A DNA stretch of 64,000 bases from Brasenia schreberi (Eukaryota > Streptophyta > Magnoliopsida > Nymphaeales > Cabombaceae). The stretch lies in NCBI GenBank assembly GCA_036023115.1, contig JAYKKT010000046.1, forward strand, positions 2,368,501 through 2,432,500, given 5' to 3'. Within the stretch, counting starts at the first letter, position 1. Every line of letters begins with the position of its first letter. This document shows, piece by piece, positions 56,185 to 64,000 of this stretch. The notes under the pieces are model-generated. The model searched no databases, was not told the DNA's origin, and saw only the letters and a list, made by a program, of their open reading frames with translations. The translations under genes were made by a program, and so were the position numbers.

Positions 56185-57240
56185 CTAGGAAACAAGAGAT
56201 TCACCTAAAAACACACAAAAATCAGTCATAGAGTGTCTATTATTGACATCTCCACCCCAATCAGCATCCGTATATATAGATAAATCAAAAGATGAAGAGG
56301 AAGTTAAGAGGACCCCCTTGTGAGCAGTGTTTCTAATATATCGAATAATGCGCAAGACAACACTCATATTAACAGAAGTAGGAGCCTGTTGAAATTGACT
56401 GGCTGTGTGTACTACATGAGAAATGTCTGGTCTAGTAATGGTGAGATAAGTGAGTGCACCTATAAGCTGTCGATAAGGGGTGGGATCCTCTAATTTCTCA
56501 CCATCAGTAGAACGCAGTTTGGTGCCTAGGATTTCGGGTGTATCAACAACCTTAGTATCTGTAATACCAGATCTTTCAACAATATCATTAGCAAACTTTG
56601 TTTGAGACATAAAGTATCCACAATTATTTTGGGTGATCTCAATTCCTAAGAAGTAATTCAGTAACCCCAAGTCTTTCATATCAAATTCGTGATGGAGATT
56701 AAGTTTAACTTCAACAATGCCTGCTTCATCACTGCCTGTGATGATGATGTCATCCACATACAAGAGCAAGATAACAATGTCAGATTTTGTTTTTCGTACA
56801 AACAATGCAGTATCAGTATAGCAAGTCACAAAATTATGTAAGTGCATGAATTTTTCAAATCGGTCAAACCAAGCTTTTAGGACTTGTTTTAGACCATACA
56901 AAGTCTTTCTTAATTTAAGTGTATGACCAGGAGGGAGAGTGATACCAGGAGGAGGACTCATGTAGACTTCTTCATTCAAGTAGCCATTCAAGAAAGCATT
57001 CTTGACATCAAGTTGATATATGTTCCATTGCTTGATTGCACTAATGGTTATGAGAATTCTAATTGTGGTCATTCTAGTTACCGGGGCAAAGGTTTCATCA
57101 TAGTCAATTCCATATTCTTGGGCATAACCTTTAGCAACTAGTCTAGCCTTTGTATCTCTCAATTTGACCGTTGCTGTGAGTTTTGATTTTATATACCCAT
57201 CGACATCCAATGACTTTCTTATCTTTTGGCAAGGGTGCAA
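56185..57240 (-). CDS. Copia reverse transcriptase
   Basis: 351 codons, unbroken: TFAPVTRMTTIRILITISA, QLDVKNAFLNGYLNEEVYMS, KTLYGLKQVLKAWF, LLYVDDIIITGSDEAG with the YVDD box, and SIYTDADWGGDVNNRHSMTD at the RNase H start. The N-terminal start is arbitrary; the polyprotein continues upstream in another frame at 57400-57143. Confidence 0.88.
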   Translation of the reverse strand: MHPCQKIRKSLDVDGYIKSKLTATVKLRDTKARLVAKGYAQEYGIDYDETFAPVTRMTTIRILITISAIKQWNIYQLDVKNAFLNGYLNEEVYMSPPPGITLPPGHTLKLRKTLYGLKQVLKAWFDRFEKFMHLHNFVTCYTDTALFVRKTKSDIVILLLYVDDIIITGSDEAGIVEVKLNLHHEFDMKDLGLLNYFLGIEITQNNCGYFMSQTKFANDIVERSGITDTKVVDTPEILGTKLRSTDGEKLEDPTPYRQLIGALTYLTITRPDISHVVHTASQFQQAPTSVNMSVVLRIIRYIRNTAHKGVLLTSSSSFDLSIYTDADWGGDVNNRHSMTDFCVFLGESLVS

Positions 57241-57400
57241 CTATCCATGTCTGAGCCGTGTCTAGGGAGTTGAGTTTATCTTTCATAGCATCTTTCCATT
57301 TTGGAATACCTTTGGCTTGATGATAGACCCTAGGTTCCTTAACTTGACGAAGGGTGGCAATCAAATTTTTTCGTTGTGGTTCAAAAGATTCATATGACAC
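57143..57400 (-). pseudogene. Copia RT N-terminal segment
   Basis: KWKDAMKDKLNSLDTAQTW and GCRWVYKIKTHSNGQIERYK, the usual start of copia RT, frame-shifted against 56185-57240. Confidence 0.8.
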
Positions 57401-57403
57401 AAA

Positions 57404-58486
57404 TCATTGAGGAGGTCTTGAAACCCTGGGTTCTAAGCTTGTAATATCAGGTTCTATGTGGGCTTCATTGGTGGTTCTAGGTCGTCTTGTATAATGTGAG
57501 GGGAAGGGTTCGACAATTGACCGAGTATCAACAGTGGTGTGTGAAATCTCATTGTTTTCAATATGATCTTGAATATCTTGATGATCTACTGTATCACAAT
57601 CATTATCTTCTTCTAGCTCAAAGACATCTTGAGGAGTGAAAGGTTCTGAATTTTTCAGGGATTTGGACTCATAATAAATATCATTCTCAAAAAATTTCAC
57701 ATCCTTGGACACGTACAATTTGTCTTCTATAGGATCAAAACACTTATACCCCTTTTTGTCAATGCCATAACCAAGAAAGACACATTTAATAGCTCTAAGT
57801 GACAATTTGTCATTCTTGTCTGTATACACGAAACATCTACATCCAAAAACCCTAAGTCTTTCATAATATGGAGGAATGTTGTATAATTTTTCGAAAGGTG
57901 GAGTAAAGGTTAGAGGAAGGCATTCTATTTATAAGATATATTGTGGTAAGAGTAGCTTCGGCCCATAAGAATTTAGGAACCTTACTAGCAATTAGCATAA
58001 TTCTACAAGTTTCAATAATATGCCTATGTTTTCTTTCCGCTAGATCATTTTGTTGAGGTGTTTTAGTACATGATTTTTGGTGAATAATACCATTAGTTTC
58101 AATAAATTTATGAAATTCATTAGACATGTACTCTCCTCCGAATCGGATCTAAAGATTTTAATGGTTGCTCCAAATTGGTTTTTAATCATATTACAAAATA
58201 CTACAAATTTTTCAAATACTTCGGATTTGTGTTTTAAGAGATATATCCATGTAAATTGAGTAAAGTCATCCACAAAAATCACATAGTATTGCAATCCTCC
58301 TTTAGAAACAACGGGCGCGGGGCCCCAAACATCCGAATGTATTAAATCAAAAGCTTTCTTTGGTACATAGTTTCTTTCTCCAAAAGGAAGATGATGCATT
58401 TTTCTAAGAATACAATCTTTACATTCAAAATTTTTCCCTCTAATGCTTTTCATCAAAGGAATGTTACATAATTTTTGAGAGTCCAA
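57404..58486 (-). pseudogene. Copia integrase, broken in three frames
   Basis: 58486-58040 has CILRKMHHLPFGE, FDLIHSDVWGPAPV and IFVDDFTQFTWIYLL. 58127-57861 has CTKTPQQNDLAERKHRHIIE and AEATLTTIYLINRMPS. 57829-57404 has AIKCVFLGYGIDKKGYKCFD. DDE-type core residues are visible, but frameshifts separate the parts. Confidence 0.85.
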
Positions 58487-58729
58487 GTGTCAAAGTCTTT
58501 TATGCCATAGCGTAGCATCTTGGGTTATATTACAAAAACCCAAATTTGGCATAACAAGATAGTCCATTTTATATAGTCTACTTTCTCTATGGCCTTGACC
58601 AATCACCTTCTTCAATAGGTGATCCTGCACCACACAATGTTTGGATGAGAAAGTGACTATACAATTGTTATCACATATTTGAGCAATAGAGAGTAGGTTT
58701 AAATTAAGTTTAGGTATAAAACTTACATT

Positions 58730-59341
58730 TTAAATTTTAAAGTTTTGTTTTTCAAGGTTTCCTAATTTTTTGATTTGAAGTTTTGTTTCATCGGCCGTAA
58801 ACACATGCTTTCCAATGGTTTCACAAAAATTAATCAAAAAATCTTCACTATGTGTCATATGAAAAGATGCACCAAAATCTAAAAACCAAGACATACCTTG
58901 CGAAGTAGCTAGAGCATTCCCGGAGATGCTTGCTTTTTCTTTAAAAATTTCTTCTATGTATGCTTTGATGTTGTTGGGCAAGACACCTCCTTCTTCCACG
59001 GCTCGCACGTTTACACCCCTTTTTCGAAGTAGAGGACAAGTGGTTTTAATGTGTCCACTTTCCTTGTAATAATGGCAAATTGTATCCTTGTTGGGCCATG
59101 GTCCCGTAGGCTTCTTGAATGGGCCTTCATTATTCTTGGCATGTGGAGGCTTGTAAGTCTTCAAATTTGCTCCGGGTCTTGATGCGGCAAGTACGACTTC
59201 TTTGGCCATATGCATATTTTTTAATCTTGTTTCCTCCATAACAAGATCGGCTAGAAAAGTATCTCCTCTAGGTCTAGGTTTCTTATGTATAAGGCTTGAT
59301 CTAATATTTTCAAATTCATCTCTTAAACCACGCATAAACAA
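58730..59341 (-). pseudogene. Copia gag C-terminus and protease
   Basis: Contains a zinc knuckle, CHYYKESGHIKTTC (its second Cys position is Tyr: a missing ligand), and the protease motif WFLDFGASFHMTHSEDF, where the catalytic DSGA reads DFGA. The first gag third continues to 59613 with stops. Confidence 0.8.
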
Positions 59342-59621
59342 GAAAAAATATTGATTTTCTAAAAATTCTTGAAATCATCTAATTTGTAAAGTTTTCCAAA
59401 TTTATCAAAACTTCTTAATTGAGTTCATAGTTCCGAAAATTCATTGTGACAGTCCCTAATGCTAAGATTTTCTTATTTAAGCATAATCGTTCTTTTCATG
59501 AGATCAATTTGAAAGACAAAATCATCTTGAGAATGAAGCTTTTTTAAATATTCTCAAGTTTCATACGCATTTTCAAAAGCATTAATCCAATTTCTACATC
59601 CACATTTTGACAATTATTGTA

Positions 59622-59882
59622 CTTGCCCGAAATACTAGGGGCATTTTGGTAATTTTCGGTACTAAGGGTATTTTGGTCATTTTGGTCAATTTTTGTTTTA
59701 CAGCTCCTTATATAAGGGCTGGTAGGTTGTATTAGGATGTGAGGTTTTGTGTAAGAAAGAGTGGAGAAGAGGGGTGGGCTCCATTGAAGGTCCGCCCCTT
59801 CTTTCAATCCCTCATGTTTTCCTCCTTAATATTAGTGATATTCTTGTTTTAATATTCTGCAATGCGTCTCTGAATTTCTACA
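59622..59882 (+). repeat. 3' LTR, right piece (261 bp)
   Basis: Resumes at CTTGCCCGAAATACTAGGGG, includes CCTTATATAAGG at 59706-59717 and ends TTTCTACA before CCTAG. With 55466-55528 it makes a 324-bp LTR. Confidence 0.92.
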
Positions 59883-59887
59883 CCTAG

Positions 59888-61150
59888 GTCACTCGAGTCA
59901 AGGCCACTTCGCACCAAGGCCACTTGGTCCACCAGGGGGCAATGACTAGTAAAATAGTCATTGGGCCTTCAACAACCAATAACACAATTGTTGGCTTCCA
60001 CTCTTCTCCTCTAATAAATACTCCGCATCTTTCGATAACATCATGCCCTTTGTGTCTACTTGTATATTTGATCATTCAATAAAATGGATTCAGATACTTA
60101 CTTGTTTCTTTGCATGTTATTTCTTTACATGGTACCAGATTTGATAGTAGGGTCACGATGTGGTATCTGCGATCGTAGAAGAGAACAACATCCAAAGCAA
60201 TCAACGTTCGTCTCTGCAATTGAAAGGAAATCTTCTTCTTAGAGGAACGACAAAGAGGATCTTTTTCAGGAGGCCAAACCATAACCCTAGAGCGAAATCC
60301 CAATGAACGAAGCTCTTCTTGTCGGAAGATCACCTGTTAGAAAAGATGTGCAACTCGATTTGTGAGAGTCTGCCCGATTTTGTTAATCCATGGGATCGAT
60401 CGTCAAGGCATTGGATTTGTCGCTCGCGACTGGCAATTTGAAGAAGATGTTAGAGATTATGGATTAATTTGAGAAGCAATTCGTCAATATGGAGGTGTAG
60501 GCAACGTTCATGGAGGACATGATGATCAAGAGCACGTCGTTGTCGATGCCGGAAGACCAAGTCATTAGCTTGATGAGAAAGTCACCGACGATTATGGGCT
60601 AGAGGTTTCCGTCGATCTACCGCAACCGGTTGTGCACACAATACCGGCAAAGGCAGAGAAGATTGATGAGGATGGTGGCGATGGTGGTCATTGAGGATTG
60701 CGGCAATAATGACTCTCTACCGAAGAGAGAGGGCATGAGAAGGGTAGGTTAAAGTGACAATAGTTGGTGATGGCGGCATGAAGTGGCCGAAGGGTTTTCA
60801 GCCTTGAGCAGCCAAGGGCAACCAATGGGTGGACGAAGGCAGAGGATAAAAGGGGTTGCAGTCTTGGTTCAAGTGAGTGTGGCCACGGCGCGATGAGCGG
60901 TTTATCGTGGTGACCACGATGATGGTGGGTCCAACAGAGGATAGAATCGACCACAAGGGTGGTTCCAGCTCACGGCGTGTGGTTGAAAGTGGGAGAGTAC
61001 GACGATTCAAACAAGATGCAACGGTGGCACATCGTTGTTGTTCCATGTAGGGCACAATCTTTGGAGAGATGCTTCTCATTATCACCAACTTCAATGATGA
61101 TTGGAGCGGTGTCGAGGAAGCATACGAGCAACAAGATGACATCGAAGGAA
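59888..61150 (+). mobile_element. Possible older LTR element (LTR end and leader)
   Basis: 60100-60131 ends TTATTTCTTTACA and is followed by TGGTACCAGATTTG, resembling an LTR end and primer site. The next ~1 kb is GC-richer, with no clear gag motif, and continues past the AAGGC duplication at 63365. The opposite LTR is not seen. Confidence 0.35.
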
Positions 61151-61155
61151 AAGGC

Positions 61156-61466
61156 TCTTATGAATAAACTTCATATTATTCAACATAAAAATCACTTACA
61201 ATGTACGGCAGATTGGAGACATTCCTCCAATCTGCATCAAGCCCAAAATCGGCTTCTCCTGTGCAGTCGTCCCCCTCTCTTGCTTAATCCTTCTTTCTAA
61301 CCCTAATCACATATTAATACCCTATCTAACTTAATTTCTTAATCTACCCCTACTAAGAATTAACTATTTCTTGGATGACATAAGACTCAAAACGACAAAC
61401 GACATAAGACAAGACTCATTTACATGACTTGACTCTCATTACATGCTAAGACGACTTTCCTTAACA
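61156..61466 (-). repeat. 3' LTR of the deleted copia element
   Basis: 311 bp, minus strand TGTTAAGGAAAGTCG to ATTCATAAGA. A tract AACTTGAGGAGGAG lies just before it. Confidence 0.93.
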
Positions 61467-61592
61467 CTCCTCCTCAAGTTGGGTGAAAAATGTTGATGAC
61501 ACCCAACTTGGATAAGGTCTCCTTTAATAGTTTGCTGGTAGTAGCTTTAGTTAAAAAATCAGCCCCTGTTTGGAAGAATGAATATACTCCAG

Positions 61593-62155
61593 CTAGAATT
61601 CTTTATTAGATATCTTCTCTCTGATGAAGTGGCAGTCGATTTCTATATGCTTGGTCCTTTCATGATATACTGGATTAGATGCTATCTGAATTGTTGCACT
61701 CCTATCACAATATAAGGATATAGGATGGTTAATTGAATAACCCAATTCAGTGATCAATGAAGATATCCATTTTCCTTCACACATTGCTTGGGTTATAGCT
61801 CTATATTCAGCTTCTGCCGTAGATCTTGCAACCACTGTCTGTTTTTTGCTTTTCCAAGATATAATATTACCCCCAAGTAAAGTAATATATCCAGTAGTTG
61901 ACTTCCTATCATCATAAGAACCTGCCCAGTCAGCATCAAAATAAAGTTCAATGTCAAAATTTGATGACTTCGAATAAAGTAAACCCATTTCTGAAGTTGT
62001 TTTGAGATATCGAAGAATTCTATACATTGCATCCATCTGATTTTTTGTTGGTGAATGCATATATCAGCTCACAATCCCAACTGCATATGCAATATCTGGT
62101 CGAGTAATGGTTAAATATATGAGCTTACCCACTAGCTTCTGATATTTATGAATGC
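61593..62155 (-). pseudogene. RT/RNase H remnant of the deleted copia element
   Basis: 61593-62060 encodes HSPTKNQMDAMYRILRYL, SWKSKKQTVVARSTAEAEYR and HIEIDCHFIREKI. Upstream to 62155 is the RT end (LIYLTITRPDIAYAVG-like, frame-broken). Confidence 0.88.
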
Positions 62156-62460
62156 TCTTCGACAGCACACCAAATGGCATGGGCAGAGTCTAAAAACATA
62201 AAAGTTTTAGCAATGGATGGAATCATGGACTGGAGCAACCACGATGAGAGTAAGGCATCTTCTCTTTTCCAGGTGGAATAAAGACTGTCATGTGGTGTTG
62301 GAATGGAGGAAATGGCGAGTTCCACAAAGTGTGCCCATTCCATGTAATTGCGTCCATCCAGTTTAGTCGTGGTAATCTAAATATGGTATGGTTTGTCAAA
62401 GAGACCAGAAGGTTCACCGATATGAGAAGAAAGGTTAATGCCTTTACCCTTGTTAGCCAT
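62155..62460 (-). pseudogene. gag remnant of the deleted copia element
   Basis: KREDALLSSWLLQSM and FMFLDSAHAIWCAVEE match the full element's gag, then run into the deletion joint. About 39 bp are also missing after VELAIS compared with the full element. Confidence 0.85.
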
Positions 62461-63035
62461 TAAAGACGAGAGGAGAAGGAAAAAAAATTGCAGCAAGTAT
62501 GAGTATACAAGCGTCACAAAACGAAGCCCACTAGGGCAGCCACAAAAAATTGAATGCGGCTAAGGCTAAGGGTGGAGCAGCGGTGACAAAGAAAACCAGG
62601 CAGCAAAGAATAATAGGAAGGTGGCCAAGGCTAAGACACGAAACAGAAAAAAAATTTGACGGTGAGGGCAATGGGTCTTCTTGAGGATATGGCAGTGGGT
62701 CGAGTAGCCGCAAGTCACGTGGAGCGGGGCCGCGCAATGCTGATCGTGGATCAATAGCGGTGCAATGTCAGTGGAGTCTTCGTGACTCTAGCATCTAATA
62801 TCTCAAATCTGCATGCCCGCTCTCAACACATACTTAAGTGTTATCGCACTGGAGAAAGTTGCACATGCAGGCAGAAACTGTCTCAGATTGGGATGCTTGC
62901 TATGACCTGGGGACAATTTGTTTAAGCCCCAAACATTAGTTGCTCAAAGTTCTTCCAAGAACTCCTCAATCTCAAAGAAAAAATCGCCTGACAAGAGTCT
63001 GGCACACATGGAATCTCAAAGAAAAACACGTTGGA

Positions 63036-63047
63036 CGTATGATACCA
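63036..63047 (-). other. Variant primer-binding site
   Basis: Minus strand TGGTATCATACG directly after the LTR, two to three bases from the canonical tRNA-Met site. Confidence 0.75.
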
Positions 63048-63359
63048 TCTTATGAATAAACTTCATATTATTCAACATAAAAATCACTTACAATGTACGA
63101 CAGATCGGAGACATTCCTCCAATCTGCATCAAGCCCAAAATCGGCTTCTCCTGTGCAGCCGTCCCCCTCTCTTGCTTAATCCTTCTCTCTAACCCTAATC
63201 ACATATTAATACCCTATCTAACTTAATTTCCTAATCTACCCCTACTAAGAATTAACTATTTCTAGGATGACATAAGACTCAAAACGACAAACTTACATAA
63301 GACATGACTCATTTACATGACTTGACTCTCATTACATGCCAAGACGACTTTCCTTAACA
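63048..63359 (-). repeat. 5' LTR of the deleted copia element
   Basis: 312 bp, nearly identical to 61156-61466. Confidence 0.93.
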
Positions 63360-63364
63360 AAGGC

Positions 63365-64000
63365 CGTCGTGTTCGAACATAAGGGTGGGTTTCCCATCTC
63401 TTGCAAGTGTCTTATCATGACTGATTGCCTCATTATCACCTCCCTCGTCGACTCCATCCGTGAACACGCTCACCCATATCCTTGGGCGAGTCTCTATTAT
63501 AGAGAGAGAAAGCATGGAGCAAAATGGCATGAGTAGGAGAAAGAGAAATGGACATTATATGAGTCGGGTCGTGGATCCGGTTTTGGATCTAGACCCATTC
63601 TATGTTAGGTATATGTCTTTACTAGTCTCAGATCCAGACCCAAAGCTATGTTTAGATATGATTTGATCTTGTTTGGTATTTAGATTCGATTCCATCAAGG
63701 TGTGATCTTTCCAACTTATTTATTTTTAATATTTGTTGGATCAATTGCTTAATGTCTCTAGAAAAAAATATTAATTATTGTTTGTTTGACAATAAGTTGC
63801 ATATACTTGTATGACTAAGATCCATGTTGTTGTCCTTTTTTTGAATACCTTTGTGATTAAGGTACTTCATATTGTTAGCCTTTTTTTTGGAAATTAATTG
63901 ATATTTGAAGATGCACTTATTGTTATTGAAGGATTTGTGATCTTGATAACTTTAAGGTTGCTTTTTCATGAAATTATGATCTTCGTTTGTTGACCTTTTG
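63365..64000. other. No gene recognised
   Basis: The first part continues the sequence interrupted by the deleted copia element. Beyond about 63540 it is AT-rich with diverged GATCC/GGATC-containing text and no coding motif. Confidence 0.4.

Larger units (their letters stand above)
55529..59613 (-). mobile_element. Copia body nested in the 3' LTR
   Basis: On the minus strand: partial gag (from 59613), zinc knuckle and protease, integrase, RT and RNase H (to 55823), then AAGTTTGAGGGGGGG and ~280 bp of non-coding tail to 55529. It is flanked by an 8-bp repeat TTATTGTA. Gag starts abruptly without leader, primer site or 5' LTR, and the tail has no TG-starting LTR edge that I can see. So it may be a truncated copy or one not inserted by integrase. 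Confidence 0.85.
50460..59882 (+). mobile_element. Non-autonomous LTR retrotransposon carrying a PPR gene fragment
   Basis: 5' LTR 50460-50782, primer site 50783-50794, PPR fragment 50873-51740, further unassigned blocks to 54970, tandem array 54974-55255, polypurine tract 55453-55465, and a 3' LTR from 55466 split by a copia body into 55466-55528 and 59622-59882. The 5-bp duplication CCTAG flanks it exactly (50455-50459 and 59883-59887). Without the nested insert it is about 5.3 kb. None of its interior matches gag or pol. LTR text, polypurine tract and array place it in the same family as 23043-26059. Confidence 0.9.
61156..63359 (-). mobile_element. Internally deleted copia element
   Basis: Minus strand: 5' LTR 63359-63048, primer site 63047-63036, leader, gag start, then a jump at about 62155 straight to the RT/RNase H end, and the 3' LTR 61466-61156. 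The 5-bp duplication AAGGC (61151-61155 and 63360-63364) is exact. LTRs and coding text are close to the element at 41500-46982, but protease, integrase and most of RT are missing, so it could move only with help. Confidence 0.93.

Overview
This is a nuclear window from a flowering plant. The evidence is two plant-type, intron-containing genes (a Tubby-like F-box gene and a vacuolar NHX-type Na+/H+ antiporter) set in AT-rich DNA full of Ty1/copia elements, plant RTE-clade LINEs and small DNA transposons. I cannot name the species from the sequence. No intact RNA gene, CRISPR array or bacterial-type operon is present.

Layout. 1-4019: decayed Ty1/copia element, minus strand. 5830-7611: hAT-like DNA transposon with an 8-bp target duplication, carrying a broken piece of a UBA2-type RNA-binding-protein gene. 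8137-11585: complete five-exon Tubby-like F-box gene on the minus strand, the only full-length host gene here. 12.4-20.2 kb: intergenic DNA with microsatellites, a degenerate tandem repeat, a 188-bp MITE beside a (TA)47 tract, and SINE-like traces. 20917-37120: seven exons coding the first ~244 residues of an NHX antiporter. Its third intron is 13.9 kb and holds a PPR- and HLH-carrying LTR element, two full-length RTE LINEs nested head-on, an 184-bp internally deleted RTE derivative with a perfect 18-bp target duplication, two older LINE relics and an organelle-derived tract with part of trnD-GUC. The rest of NHX is not in the window, and a conserved Glu codon is missing.

37.4-64 kb is almost wholly nested retroelements. 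A copia element (41500-46982, target duplication ATATT) sits in an RTE LINE (40604-49107). A 9.4-kb LTR element (50460-59882, target duplication CCTAG) carries a different PPR fragment, and a copia body is nested in its 3' LTR. An internally deleted relative of the first copia lies at 61156-63359 (target duplication AAGGC).

The most interesting system is a non-autonomous LTR-retrotransposon family with two members here (23043-26059 minus; 50460-59882 plus). Both have ~310-324-bp LTRs with a palindromic TATA 12-mer, a tRNA-Met-type primer site, a ~29-bp tandem array beside the 3' LTR, no recognised gag or pol, and different captured host-gene fragments. Each has a PPR piece; the first also has an atypical HLH piece. 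Second is the RTE family, which has produced both a long inverted repeat inside a gene intron and a SINE-sized derivative that appears to have been mobile.
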